Shown piece by piece: positions 34,501 to 45,380 of a stretch of 64,000 nt of DNA; position 1 is the first letter of the stretch; every line of letters begins with the position of its first letter. The translations under genes and the position numbers were made by a program. Below the pieces are notes generated by a model, which was not told where the DNA came from, made no database searches, and worked only from the letters and a program-made list of their open reading frames with translations. Origin of the DNA: Aphrocallistes beatrix (lineage: Eukaryota > Porifera > Hexactinellida > Sceptrulophora > Aphrocallistidae); NCBI GenBank assembly GCA_963281255.1, contig OY725490.1, forward strand, positions 5,890,001 through 5,954,000. The letters are read 5' to 3'.

Positions 34501-34547
34501 TTCCTACGTTCATCGTTGAAAAGATTCTCCATACAACAACTAGACAA
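31527..34547 (-). CDS. GIGYF-type GYF-domain protein
   Basis: The product of 1006 residues belongs to the GRB10-interacting GYF family, which in animals pairs with the cap-binding protein 4EHP to repress translation of selected mRNAs. The GYF domain is at about residues 373-427: LWYYIDPKGNVQGPF, then YMDGWYNRQYF, the canonical pattern for binding proline-rich ligands. Near the N-terminus, LSEILYSRDQITHVI (about 65-79) aligns with the conserved GIGYF 4EHP-binding segment but lacks its first Tyr. The C-terminal 100 residues (ACYDWVTGEISYLNRNLDPP onward) match the helical tail of GIGYF, ending in a Lys-rich stretch. The rest is Ser-rich and low-complexity, as usual. The gene is a single exon. 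Met6 (MENLFNDE) is an alternative start. The protein is shorter than vertebrate GIGYF1/2. Confidence 0.82.
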   Translation of the reverse strand: MSSCCMENLFNDERRNQVPYRATRTFPTSNSSQTAERRFEPSWTRSPPESSHSSTSPNPLKHTGLSEILYSRDQITHVIGSIENSPPPQNLQLCKMIVSEDQAFASKLLDKSYYFPKPSELDHVSYASRSYPKTSDSRFIPGIGRGRGYNSRLGPSSLESEPKWSLASRGPFNRSRLSSDKTDLSSSFPHERVVSGNSRGQSVSEAEPASPLKSPTDWQYFPGEEMNDLNEPQSTVQDGKNVEFDKATANHSSSSADSDLNEFGFQTNETILHGKVNDDAFKDKTDVIHEGSEKQVSKISDSQSEKQVSQLWNQNRESQSYTFLNPSAFPHSNQPHLSFPDRVDYNADKGTNSISDSDNDISNSNIPFPPQDPRHLWYYIDPKGNVQGPFLSEYMDGWYNRQYFPPTLPVWRECDSEAFKLSNLLNITDYCSEPFSAGAEKLLISRDFSPVEDLVPSLQNEKSYEEPDPCPAPNLSSRYLDSGELSEEFQNVNLGSNSPEWNYENDEVNKNSNTEDDEGFKVSLLSSSPEDRSQQTFSKYSEHIENSKTEVIPPQPPINMWLQGPPKIPRQMSNGTDNDSTQLAHNNATKTDGLDLFASDNAHDSADTSQIEVKSAVQSNSQPLKEITEEKPKRKTVSPLCDKGDNVNKGDSKAGWTKVVMTKKQKKKSKKESDSTPIQIPSDIPGVNPPNGELSSSPNIKLDELDSFSMRKGKRSQNIKIPLQPKEIVDFSEILSEQRREERTDRVSYKQESPTQLADFLSEKQLSASKSKSSDSAWSFANIEYLPSFLSIESEQKKDLKANESLVERTRFIESQMLQQQQPGSWAKITKSNEESTPITTKRSSGRNVSTIPVKSAVLPSPTDDVFMPTHQDIGQTNPPAIASKSKQHSSNNDSEHTFKPDGIKLSKACYDWVTGEISYLNRNLDPPTTVHLLQGFSSLFEITQLGSELLGTSERTNVLCRRIWEDLNTGKKQKNSQADDWVKVAKKPAKSSNRKKPKSLKSPVD

Positions 34548-35132
34548 ATTAAAAAAGGAAGGGACAAAATATGAATTAGTAAGAAAACTTATTTTTGATA
34601 CTTAATTGGCAAGGAGGTAGAGATAGTAAGTCACAAACTAGTGGAACTAAGGCTGTCAGAGTAAACCCAGATCCTGGCTTTGTCACTGCTATCATAGATT
34701 CCTGAACCTGTCAGTTTTATAAGATTTATAAATATTATAGGAGCTAATGACAAACAAACCAAAAAGGTTACCGGTCGGTTACAAAGCCCAAATTTCCTGG
34801 CAGAGGCGCGATAGTGAGCCGCAATGGGATGGGCATCAAATCCCCTGGGTGGGTGGACAACAGAAAAGGTATGAAGTTACAATTTAACTTCCAAAATACG
34901 CCGGTATACTAGGTTCAAAATAAGAACAGCTTGAGATTAATCGTAAACTTCATCCCCGCACCCTCGATTCATCATCAAAACAAAGGGAGAAAATTTAAAT
35001 TTATAAAGTTGGACATAAGGGGACCCAAGGCTAAAAGGTGGACAATACTCACCTAAAATTTGAGGAATTCGACATTTGGGGAGCTGTTTATTCTTTACAT
35101 ATTACGATATAAATTATGACGTATACGTATAT
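34548..35132. other. Upstream region of the GIGYF gene
   Basis: No gene or recognised repeat. It probably contains the promoter and 5' UTR, but no clear core-promoter motif was found. Confidence 0.4.
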
Positions 35133-35137
35133 GACTA

Positions 35138-36257
35138 CATAGGCGCCCAACTAGCTGTTTCGGGATGGGGGGCCCCATCCCGAGATTTTTTTAGGGATGG
35201 TGACGTATGTTTTCCCATCCCGAATTTTAGAGAATGTATGACATCTTAACTTGCATAATTACACATTATTGGAGAGAAAAATGTATGGAATCAATATACG
35301 TATAGTTTTAAAAAATAAGCAACATGTTTTTTGAAAAATTCTAAATAGATGTAAAGACTGTTCTAATCAATTGCTGCCCAGGATTAACTTGTTTGTTTGG
35401 AAGGCCCGAAGAGATTGAGCCTGGCCGTTGATCGGGTGATGAAGGTGTCCACTGTCTTTTGTATATTGATGGTTTTGCTCATTAACTTGTGTATTTGCAA
35501 AGTCGCACAGTGGTTCAGTCTCGCCTCAGTCATGGTAGTACGAATATACGTCTTAATCCGCTTGAGAGCGGAAAATGAACGTTCTGGACTACAAGTAGTC
35601 GCCGGAGACACGAAATAGATGCGAAGCATTGTGTGGGCATCCTTCGTAATGACAGCTAGCGCATCATTGGAGTCATAGACAACAGCGAGACTTTCGACTG
35701 ACAGCTTGGCCATGTCCATCCCGGCAATCGCCGCCATCGCCGGTTGTGCAAACTCGAGATCTGGTAGCTAAATATGTCTTTGGTGAGACCATCTGAGAGG
35801 TCTGCCTTGTAACGCTCAAAAATGTTACTCACAGAAGCAGTTGCCCCAGGAGTACACAACGCCTCTTCAATCTCTTGCAAAGAAGCCAGTTCCTCAGTAG
35901 GGTACCGCACAAAAATGCTCTGTAGAGCCACATCATGGAAGTTCTTATAGAGATTGCTGGAGATTGCTCAATCGCTGGTTTACTGGCCCAAAGTGTAGCA
36001 ATTGAGGGAGTCACACCGGAGAGCTTGTCCTTTTTTGAATGAGGCGCGCAAGCCATCGTAGAATACTTAGATACTAAATTTTTAATTTATACAAAATCTG
36101 ATAATTGATATATCATACACAAAAATCCTAGGGAAACACATAAATAAACAGGTTCATGAGAACCTCCCATCTAAAATTGGTATGTACCATACGTTCGATT
36201 AAGAATCCAAATCATTTGAATCCCCATCCCGACAATTTGGAAAGTTGGGCGCCTATG
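35138..36257 (-). mobile_element. hAT5-like element with TIR CATAGGCGCCCAACT
   Basis: The ends are CATAGGCGCCCAACT and AGTTGGGCGCCTATG, flanked by the 5-bp direct repeat GACTA (35133-35137 and 36258-36262). It encloses a decayed hAT transposase C-terminus on the minus strand. Five-base duplications fit the hAT5-type group rather than the 8-bp majority. Confidence 0.8.
35384..36056 (-). pseudogene. hAT transposase C-terminal part, frameshifted
   Basis: Minus-strand reading starts MACAPHSKKDKLSGVTPSIA, continues in a second frame with FVRYPTEELASLQEIEEALC and KADLSDGLTKDIFSYQ, and then in a third with the dimerisation domain SPERSFSALKRIKTYIRTTM (35384-35737). The final ARLNLFGPSK is typical of these transposases. 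At least two frameshifts break it and the N-terminal half is absent. Confidence 0.85.
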
Positions 36258-36262
36258 GACTA

Positions 36263-38016
36263 TATATACGCGTATATGTAAGCAACATTAAAACATTGTG
36301 AATTGACTCTCCCTATTGTTAAATGGGAAACTAGGGATTTCATAGTAGAATATCAGGGTTCTCTCTCCTGGGGGGGAAGCTTCCCCCCAAAATTTCTCAT
36401 GAAATGTAATATAAATCGCAATATATTACTCGGGGTTCTATCTCCTGGTGGGGGAGCTTCCCCTATTTAACATCCTAGATGAAACCCTGAATATGCATCC
36501 TTCTCATCTCAATTTTAATAACGTTTTGTAATGAAAGGAGTGCATATATATTTTCCCGCGATCTTGAGAAACCCAACCGTATGCATTCTTCTAAATTTTG
36601 ACTCCATCTTCACACATAAATGTACTATTCCAGTGCTGTAGCATTCCCCCGAAAAGAGTACGGCTATAATTAAAAGTTACCCAAAACTCTTGAGGTTTTA
36701 TTTGAGGTGTCATAACTAGTACCTTAAAGGCATTTTATAAAAAACAGTCATTTTGTAGAGAAGACGGGACATCTTTTTTGAGTGGGGATATTTTTTATAT
36801 AATGAATACTTTTCGAGTTATGCTGCCACAAAGGATTCGAGGTTGGAAATTTTGTCAAATTTTGAATTCAAAGATATTGATCTAAGCGGGAAAAAAGTAA
36901 ATATAAAAAGACTCCAAATGGTGCTTGTTGGGGTTTGTGGTGGTAAACTACAAATTTCAACCTCATTCCTTCCCGAAAGTGGGCGTTTTTTAACAATTTG
37001 AATATAATTCACGAACACTAAATAACTGGTGAGACCTAAATACAAGCACAATAGAAAATACGCATAAAAAGTTAGTTGCTGTAGACAGGAACAATCTATT
37101 TTCGACAAGACGTTTCAATTCTTATTTATGTTCAGTCAGAAAGTGTTTGATCCAATTGAATTCGCACTCTTTAGAATGAAGTGCATGTCACTCTCCCTGT
37201 AGGTAATCGCCATAATATCCATTCTCTTCAGTAAACAGAGTATGTTCTCCTGGAAAGCAAGGAAACTTGATTTAAACAGTTTCAGAAACATTGGCGTCTC
37301 TGCAGAATGGTGAAGAATTTATTATTGTGAATTTGTTTAGAGTATTAATAATGTCAAATCTCCGAACCTTTCTTTCAATTGCATTCCTGACCTTTCAAGG
37401 CATAGTATATAGAGACATTAAAACGATAGCTGAATATACTGTATTATATGCGGGAAATCCTTGCATAATGATCTACAACGCATTTCATCAGCTGTCAAGG
37501 TAAGTAGAAGTTTAGTAAGAAGAGGGTTTTCTGTATCAAGTGATAAGCGAAATAAATGCATATAAGCTGAGATATTCAACCATAACAACAAAGTGTTACA
37601 AAGTAGGAACATATTTTGTTAATACTAAGTACACTCTAAGGTTGAATGCTGATGAATGGAATAGTGTCTGGTCATCGTTGACCTTTTGTTCCAACTGAAC
37701 ATCAATTTTGGGTATTGGGTGTTCAGTAGGCGACTATTCATGAATAATTCATAGTAAACAGTAACGTTTGAATATACGAGAAAATAGGAATAAGTAAATT
37801 GCATTTTCAAAAGTCTCTCAAAGACAGTTGGGAGTGAGTTTCCACATCATGACACAATATTATATGCTGCGACATCGTTCCCAGTGGAAGTACACTCACA
37901 ACCAAAAAAGTTCTTTTCAGATACTAATTCAAGGTTCTCTCCGGCCTGTTATGGCGTATCGGTTGATACGCCTTCGGAAAGCTGATATATCCCTTTTGAA
38001 TACATAAATCTATATA
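36263..38016. other. Intergenic DNA with a repeat shared with 60.3 kb
   Basis: The segment about 36740-36990 (GAGTTATGCTGCCAC, CCGAAAGT) is repeated at 60285-60505. G-rich tracts at 36370 and 36450 look like remnants of hAT-like ends. No gene seen. Confidence 0.45.
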
Positions 38017-38796
38017 CAGGGAGGGTGGCTCATAAGTTCTGATACAAGCTTCTTTAGGTATAAAATTTTTTATACTCAAACAATCTTAGTTATTATGGTC
38101 TTTAGAGATTGTAATTCGAATATTCTCAATGGTTTTAGAAGACTTTTCGAGTCTAAGACCTGGAACTGTGTTTTGTATGGTGAGTTTTATGGGGGGAAAA
38201 TGTGTCCTGGCACGCAGCAAAAATCGAGAATCAAGGTCACAGCTTCTGTGGAAAATGTCTTCATAATCGATGTTCTATGACCATTTAACACCAGATACCT
38301 TTCATTCACCATGGAAATATTTCATAAATTCATTGAATTCATTATCAGAAACGAGAGAAAGTTATTATTTCACGTGTTCAAATTAGGTATAATTTGCAAA
38401 ATCACCCAAAATGGCACTTTTTTTCACATCACCAAAAATCTGATCCAAATTGCTCTCAATATTTACTGATATAAACAAACATCTTAATATTCTACAAATT
38501 TAGAGTGTTCGATGGAAATGTGAGAGCCAATTTTTCCTAGAATTTGAAGACTCTAGAAAGATTATTCGAAAAGCAGTGAGCCCTGATACTCGATTTTCGC
38601 TGCGTGCTAGGACACATTTTCCCCCCATAAAAATAACCATACAAAACACAGTTCCAGGTCTTAGACTCAAAAAATCTTTTAAAGTCATTGAGAATAATCG
38701 AATTACAATCTCTAAAGACCATAATAACTAAGATTGCCTGAGTATAAGAAATTTTATACTTAATGAAGCTTGTCACAGAACTTATGAGCCACCCTG
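38017..38796. mobile_element. Tc1/mariner-type MITE with about 230-bp TIRs, copy 2
   Basis: Begins CAGGGAGGGTGGCTCATAAG and ends TTATGAGCCACCCTG with TA on each side. It is closely similar to 23703-24467 throughout, including long inverted arms. Confidence 0.9.
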
Positions 38797-38909
38797 TAGT
38801 ACATAGTATGTCTAATAAAACAAATACTAAAGACCTATCAGTGAGTAAAATGCAGTTGCAATGGCATTGTAGACAACTGGATATTTGACTCTGTATATAG
38901 GTACCAATA

Positions 38910-39000
38910 CGCAGTAGTGTACCCAGGGGGGGGACAGGGGGCACGTGCCCCCCCTCAGGATTTAATGAACGAAATTTTACATTTATTTTGCTATCTTTCG
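38910..39000. other. G/C-rich end of a hAT-like element
   Basis: GTAGTGTACCCAGGGGGGGG followed by GTGCCCCCCCTCAGG is the typical start of a GGCGTACCCAGG-type MITE. No matching opposite end was found. Confidence 0.35.
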
Positions 39001-39284
39001 AGGAGCATTACTTCGAAAATTCTAGGAATATTATAAAATAAATGCTGTCAGCTTTCAGGCCATGCCTCATTTCCGGAACGGGAAATAACATGATCTAACC
39101 TTAATATTAACTTCTATGTCTGGGAACTATTATGCTCTTTGAGATTTAAGCAGTTATCGCGATTAATCGGTGTGACAATTAAACTGAAAGACTTTATAAT
39201 TAGGTACTTGGACCCGTCCTGAAATTAGGTCACTAAATTTTAGAATGGTCCTGTCCAGTCCCGGAAATTAGGCATCATAACTCG

Positions 39285-39405
39285 CAAAGGCGCCAAACCC
39301 AGGGCGGTTGGGGGGCTCGAGCCAATAGACAATACAAAATTTAGGGCTGAGCCGCTCCAAGAGCCCCCAAAAGGGTCCATGGATCTCCAAAGTTCGGCGC
39401 CCTTG
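39285..39405. mobile_element. GC-rich hAT MITE, inverted copy of 14533-14661
   Basis: It runs from CAAAGGCGCCAAACCC to AGTTCGGCGCCCTTG. The flanks ATAACTCG and TCAACTCG (6/8) suggest an 8-bp target duplication. It is inserted into a local repeat of TCCAGTCCCGGAAATTAGG, which occurs on both sides. Confidence 0.75.
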
Positions 39406-39546
39406 TCAACTCGTCCAGTCCCGGAAATTAGGTACCTAGATTTTGAAATACCAATACTAAACATTTTATCGATTATGTTTCAAGAAATCAGGATGCTTTA
39501 GTACAACGAAAATCAAAAGGTTAGTTACAAATTTGCATATATTATA

Positions 39547-39987
39547 CACAACCCCGACAAAAGTATTCGACCACTACGGAAACCTCCGTACAAATAGTAT
39601 TAAAGTGGATCTATTCATAAAGGAATATGCACTCAAACAGTAAGAAATATTCTATTTTTGATTTCAGATTCGTAAACTACACATTCGAATTACTAATTTT
39701 TGAAAATATCACACAAATACTTATTCTCATTTTGAAAATAATCAGCCTCTGCCACTTTGTGTCACTAATTGCCATCATATAATGGCCGTGACTCGAGACA
39801 AGTAGGATCAAGTATCAAAGGTAGATATTTATAATTTTGTGAGTTAGTAATTGAGTTGAAGATTATGAGGAATTAGAATTGAAAATACATTTCTGCCTGT
39901 TTGAGTACATATTCCTTTATGAATAGATCCACTATAATACTATTTGTATGAGTTTCTGTGAGGTCGAATACTTTTGTCCGGGTACTG
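39547..39987. mobile_element. Tc1-type MITE with long inverted ends
   Basis: TIRs are built on GACAAAAGTATTCGACC (left, 39555 on) and its inverse GGTCGAATACTTTTGTC (right, 39962 on). Further inverted matches continue for about 90 bp (AAAGGAATATGCACTCAAACAG). TA flanks both ends. Confidence 0.85.
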
Positions 39988-39989
39988 TA

Positions 39990-40611
39990 TATATACGTAT
40001 ATACAAATGGTGTTTTTATAGTATAGATATGAGGTGATACAAAGCAGTGCTGGGTATGATAATAATTAGCCTTCAGAACTAATTAAATGAATAGAATGAT
40101 CTTAATTAATTAATAAGGTTAATATTCGGTTAAAAATTTACCGAATATTAACTTCAAACTGAGTAATTAAAATTTGTAGACTAGATAGAAATCATATTTT
40201 GAAGTCGAGTACACGTTATATAGTGTTGTTGGATTAACTTGTAGAATAAATAGTAAGCTATTCGAGTCCATACCCTCAGAAACCATGGATCAACAATTGA
40301 ACCATTATCTTAACAATAATTTTGAATATTACTCAAAAGGTTTGAAAATAAATATCATAAAAAACGAGAATGAAGCGAGTAAATAATTCTGCATTTGTGT
40401 TAAAAACATTATAATTTCTACTTTTAATTGTATACATTTGGCACCTTACTATCCTAGTAAATAACCTACCCAATCACAAGTAGTTCATGAAAATAGAATT
40501 GTTCAACAGGGAGCATTTGCATGCGATAATATTGAGCTCAAATTATAAAATAGAAAGACACTTTATCAGTAAAAATGAATTGATAGATAATAAACAACTT
40601 CCCGTAGGAGT
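39990..40611. other. Downstream of the Rab gene, no gene seen
   Basis: AT-rich DNA with AATTAATTAA-type simple sequence near 40080-40150. Nothing coding was recognised. Confidence 0.45.
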
Positions 40612-41226
40612 CTACTGACAACATTTTTTGTCATCATTAGGGTAATCAGTAATGAGATACTTATGATCATCTGTATTCGGTAGGCTTTCATATTGATTCA
40701 TGCTGTTTTCGCACAGAGTTTTGACCAGAAATTCCATGGACTCATCTACCATGTGATTAAGTTTGACAGAGATTTCTTGTGTATAAATAAAATCAAGTTC
40801 TTGGCCTAAATTCTTTATTTCCATCTCGCTTACTTCATGCATTCCCTTGAGGTCAGATTTGTTACCCAATAAAATACAGGGACACGTTTCACTAACTATT
40901 TTGTTGTCAATATCCCTTTTCCAAATGCGAACATCTTCAAATGTCTTTCGCTGTGTAATATCAAACATGACAATTGCAGCATTCGCTTTTCTGTAGAAAG
41001 TACTCGTCATGTTTTTCGCACTCTCTTGTCCCTGAATGTCCCACATGTGTAAGTGGACTCGTGGACCATGTGCAGAAATAATTTCCTTAACAAAGAAGTC
41101 GACGCCTAAGGTAGGCTTATAATTCTTAAGAAAAGTGCTGTGAACATATCTCGTAATGAATGAGGTTTTCCCTATCGCACCATTCCCTACAACCAGCACT
41201 TTGTAACGACTGACTTGGTATTCCAT
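40612..41226 (-). CDS. Rab32/38/29-group small GTPase, divergent
   Basis: The product of 204 residues is a membrane-traffic GTPase. Nucleotide-binding motifs are in place: P-loop GNGAIGKT (14-21), the WDIxGQE box (62-68, catalytic Gln retained), NKSD (122-125) and EISVK (151-155) in the position of TSAK. RYVHSTF, TLGVDF and the NMTSTFYR stretch after switch II point to the Rab32/38/29 subfamily, which acts on lysosome-related organelles and retrograde traffic. Two oddities: the near-invariant Ala of WDIAGQE is Gln (WDIQGQE), and the usual ERF becomes ESA. The C-terminus KKCCQ offers two Cys for prenylation in the less common CCX form. It is a single exon starting at the only suitable Met. A LINE fragment begins about 215 bp upstream. 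Confidence 0.85.
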   Translation of the reverse strand: MEYQVSRYKVLVVGNGAIGKTSFITRYVHSTFLKNYKPTLGVDFFVKEIISAHGPRVHLHMWDIQGQESAKNMTSTFYRKANAAIVMFDITQRKTFEDVRIWKRDIDNKIVSETCPCILLGNKSDLKGMHEVSEMEIKNLGQELDFIYTQEISVKLNHMVDESMEFLVKTLCENSMNQYESLPNTDDHKYLITDYPNDDKKCCQ

Positions 41227-41442
41227 TTGAGAGTAGAATGAATGAGTTATAATAACTAATGTATAGTCCAGTGAGAGCTAAGTAAAATAATAAAATGCTA
41301 AAGTGAATAATTTGTGCTTGGGGATGGAGTAACTAAATATTGAAAATAGGCCCTTTTCTCGTATATACCTTTAATATTTAAAACACGAGTCTGTTACGGG
41401 CACTTCAAGGTTTAAAACGAGACTGCATATTTAATATTGTAC

Positions 41443-43156
41443 CTATGCTGATGGTGCAAAAACAATTTCTTCCTCAGATAATTCTTTGAATTGGTGGAAA
41501 GTATGTTGGGATTCGATGTTTGAATTATCTGAGGGTGTAACGGAAGCAGATGTATTTGAATCGATGGTGGAATGTATGTTGTTTACCTTAATAACGAAGA
41601 AGTTGGCGAGTTCCTGAGAAAGAGCAGCCTTATCAGCATGAGGCGGTAGAGCCTGTTGCTGGTGTAACTGAGCAGTGAGAGCCTTACGGAAGAGTGAGCG
41701 CTGGTCATGACGGGACTGACTGATCCAATCAGAATATAAACTGCTACATTCCCTGTTCATCAGGTCAGTCACAAGATTCCTCTGATGCTTGAATTCAGCC
41801 AAATGGTCAGGGTCATTACTGGCGCCACTTCCGTTCAGCTTTCCTTCTCGCTCGCTTGGCCTGCTTGATGGTACTGGTGTACCAAGGGACACGGGGACGG
41901 GTGACTATGGTTTTGGTTCGCGGCGGAGCATGCTGATCATAGATGGAAGATAGGGTGCTGCGATATGATGCTATAAGTTCTTCAAGATGATCAGGTGGGC
42001 TAGCATAGAGATCAGAGGAAGCGAGATCAGCAAGGAAGATTGGGAGGTTGATGGATTTGGAACGATAGGTAACCTCCTGAGAGGAAAGAGAAGGTTTTGA
42101 AAGCGAGAGACTACAAGAGATGGAGAAGGGTCAGAGAATAGATGGACAGGAGCGGGATCAGAGAGGATGATGTTGTCAGCAGAACGGGATATTATCAGAT
42201 CGAGAATGTGACCCTTCGCATGAGTTGGCTGATTCACATGCTGGATCAAAGATAGAGAACGCAGGAGCTCGGAGAACTGTAAAGACTCAGAGGGGATGGA
42301 TATTGAAGTCTCCAGTTATTAATAGGGGCTCCTTGCATAAGACGATGGGTTCAAGGAGGGATGAAAACTGTTCAAGGAAGGCAGAAATAGAAACAGGACT
42401 GTTCCTTGAGTAGGGAGGCCGATATATTAGGATAATACGAAGGGAGATTTCAGAAGAGATAGTCCAATCCGAGAACTCAAAAGATGATATCTCACCAGAT
42501 GCATTGCACTTCAGCGTGAAGGAATCACGACAGAGAAGTGCAGTGCCTCCACCCTGACGATGTGCAGACCTAGCACGATGAAGGAGTTGGTAGCCGGGTC
42601 GAGTGCATTCAGCTCTCAAGGCCGCATCCCTTGACGTGAACCAGGTCTCAGTAACGGCAACAACGTCAGGATGGTGGTCAGATACATAGTCAAGAAAACG
42701 AGAGGATTTCGTCCTAAGATTCCGAGCGTTGAGAAGATGGAAGGATGTAAGATGAGGATGACCACGCGGGGAATATTTAATAGGCTTGATAGTAATAAGA
42801 TTGGATGGATTTCGCCCCGAAGAAATACGCATGGTGTTATGCAAGAGGGAAGGAGAAAGATGAGAATAAGAATGAGGAGGAAGTGGAGAAGGAAAAACAG
42901 AATTACTCAACAGATTAGGAAGGGTAAAATGGCCCAGGTGCAGAACACCTGTCTCCCCCTCGAGGAGAATTGTAGGCCTATAGTGAGTAATGGTTGGTGG
43001 CTGTGGTGGAGTAGAGAGAAGAGGAGAATGAGAAAAAATAGAAAATAGAGTAACACTGTTGAATACCTTCAATTTCTTCAATACTCTATCAAGTATAAAA
43101 CTAGTAAAAAGGTATGGTAGGTCGGTTGTTCGGCACCTCAATATGTCTAATAACAC
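41443..43156 (-). pseudogene. CR1/L2-like LINE: endonuclease and pre-RT part, RT missing
   Basis: Minus strand: an APE-type endonuclease at about 42290-42830 with LLNARNLRTKS, VVAVTETWF, RIILIYRPP and LLITGDFNIHP. After a one-base frameshift near 42275 it continues with HVNQPTHAKGHILDLIIS. The linker before the reverse transcriptase follows in further frames (VPWYTSTIKQAKRARRKAER near 41850; LPPHADKAALSQELANFFV near 41600-41650), ending FKELSEEEIVFAPSA and a stop. The reverse transcriptase and 3' UTR are absent, so the copy is truncated at its 3' side, unlike the usual 5' truncation of LINEs. The upstream part (42830-43156) is Pro/Ser-rich. Confidence 0.85.
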
Positions 43157-43239
43157 TATATTCGGAACCAGATATTATAACAGGGGAAGTAAACATATTA
43201 TTGATGCTGACTCAAATTTTTCGATCGCTATGCTCACTC

Positions 43240-43765
43240 TTAGCCCTAAATTTCCAATGGGTTAGGGTCATCCCAAAGTTTGAATCTTTAGATGCATACG
43301 ATTCAAAAAGTTTACCTTGATCATCAAATATTCACCATAAAAGTTTCAAGCAATTTTGAGATTATTCAGCGGCCGCGCAAGGCTCCCCCTCGTGCAGATT
43401 TATAATGGGATATGTCCGGTTTGGGGATTGAAGATATTTGGGGGTGGTTTTATATCAGTCAATAATACATTTTAATAACCTAAAATCCCCCGGTTAGGAG
43501 ATATTGGTGAGAACAGTTGGACCATTTAATAATTTCATATCAAGTGTGAAGGCTGGTCCCAACTGTTTTCACCAATATCTCCGAACCGGTAGATTTTAGG
43601 TCATCAAAATGTATTATTAGCTGATATAAGACAACCCCAAAATGTCTCTAAAATAAAGTTATTGGTTTCTTTGAATATCAGAGTACGCCTTTTGCAACTT
43701 TAAGCCCCAAACCGGGCATATCTCTTATAAATCTGCACGAGGGGGAGCCTAAGTTTTATGGTGAA
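43240..43765. repeat. Long foldback repeat, copy B
   Basis: It matches 16510-17115: TTTATAATGGGATATGTCCG on the left, with inverted relatives CCGGGCATATCTCTTATAAA on the right. Internal inverted pairs around GAGATATTGGTGA / TCACCAATATCTC fold about 43530. Confidence 0.75.
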
Positions 43766-45380
43766 TATTTGGTGATTAAGGTAAACTCTGAAGTAGGAGT
43801 TTGAAAATACTTTAGAACAAATTGAACAATCGTAAGGATTGTTTACAGTATGTCCCGTTTGAGGTTTGAGGATAAAGCTAAGGTTTGATAACAAATAGAA
43901 CACACTCGTAAGTAACGTATAAGTAAAGTTTATAGATTTATACATATATACCCTTCTAATCCATACTGATAAGTTTTCTTAGAGTTTACAGACTGGGTGA
44001 GGTGCTAAACATCTCCAGTAAGATACAAAATGTACTGTTTGAGTTCGAGGATAGAGAAAATGTTCTAAAACATTCGAGATAATTATAATTATATGATTGT
44101 CAAAATTTTGACTGCGGATTCGAAAGGAGTTATGTGCTAAGCAGCGATAAAGATCGAGAAAATATAACTAGCAAATTAGTTACGGTATTTAGAAGTGTGA
44201 AATATAAAATTCCAGCCTTATAAACTCAAGGCTGGCGAGGGGGGGCAGGGGGGCAAAATACCCAGCATCCGGCAAATCCGCGTCGCCAGTCAAATTAGTG
44301 CCGAATTTTGGAATGTGGAGGGCCTGTGCATTCGTCACACATAAGAGTGCACCCAATTTTGTCCATTATTCTTCTTTAAATTATTTTATATAAGTAGTAC
44401 TGTTTACTTGTACCGATATGACAGTATCAAAATGATAGGTGATGCTTACTGTACATCAATAACAGTCGAGTAATCAGAATTCGAGTGAACATACCACTAA
44501 AATATCGATAAGTCAGGATTACATTTTAAAAACTAATGTGTAGCATACACGCCAACTTGAGCTGTGGTAAAAGTGGGACGCAGCGTTGAATTTCGCGGGA
44601 CATGGTGGGACACAATAGAAAAGATTATACATAGAATCCAAAAAAGCGGGCATATTGGGTAAATTTAATGTAAAAGCGGGACACTCGCGAAAATTAGCTA
44701 AATAGAAGAATGAAAAAACCCCGGGACGCTTGGTATGTATGGAGTAGCATTGAGTACACATTATTTTATGACTTCCATTTTCCAAATCGAATTGTATTGG
44801 TTAAATCGAATCGAATTAAATTAAATGGAGTTTACATGTTTTGCAGCTTTAAGTTAACTCGTCTGATCAGTTTGTAGTAAAACTAGCATGACCAGCAAGG
44901 ATACAACAAATGAATGTCAAGTGAATAATCAAGTCGTTAGTGAAATGTTATGATCATTTTATTTAATTGTACATACGATCTAATGCTCTCTAATTTCGGT
45001 CGATCTGACAAAATCTGGCTATTTTGGCTACGAAAGAGATTTACAGGGGAAAAATAACAATATTCTCTGTAATGAGTTCATGGTGATATGGTCAATACAT
45101 ATTGAGCAAACCATTCTTATACTGTATAGAAAGATACACGCAAAGATATATATCATATATATGGCTTATCAATTTAAAAAAAATTTCATTTAGGAAATTT
45201 CAGCCAAACAAAGGTGGTGGAAGCTGATCAACATTGCTTTCAAATGATGAAATCATTCAAAATTAACTTGTTTATACTATATATATACTATCCACACAGT
45301 CGAGTTATATAACAATATAGATGTACAACAGTGGAGAATAAATCTAATGATAATAACACATACATACTGCATAGGCTGAA
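43766..45380. other. Intergenic DNA with repeat debris
   Basis: 43970-44000 echoes the edge of the foldback family (AATCCATACTGAT). 44560-44700 is a copy of the decayed repeat at 19095-19435. A G-run at 44235-44260 marks another hAT-like end. No gene was recognised before TMEM147. Confidence 0.45.

Noticed and set aside
35397-35618. A 73-codon plus-strand frame
   Set aside because: It is antisense to the hAT dimerisation domain, which is the better-supported reading.
42671-43048. A 125-codon plus-strand frame rich in Arg/Lys
   Set aside because: It is antisense to the LINE endonuclease region. Basic composition is the complement of the Pro/Ser-rich LINE frame.
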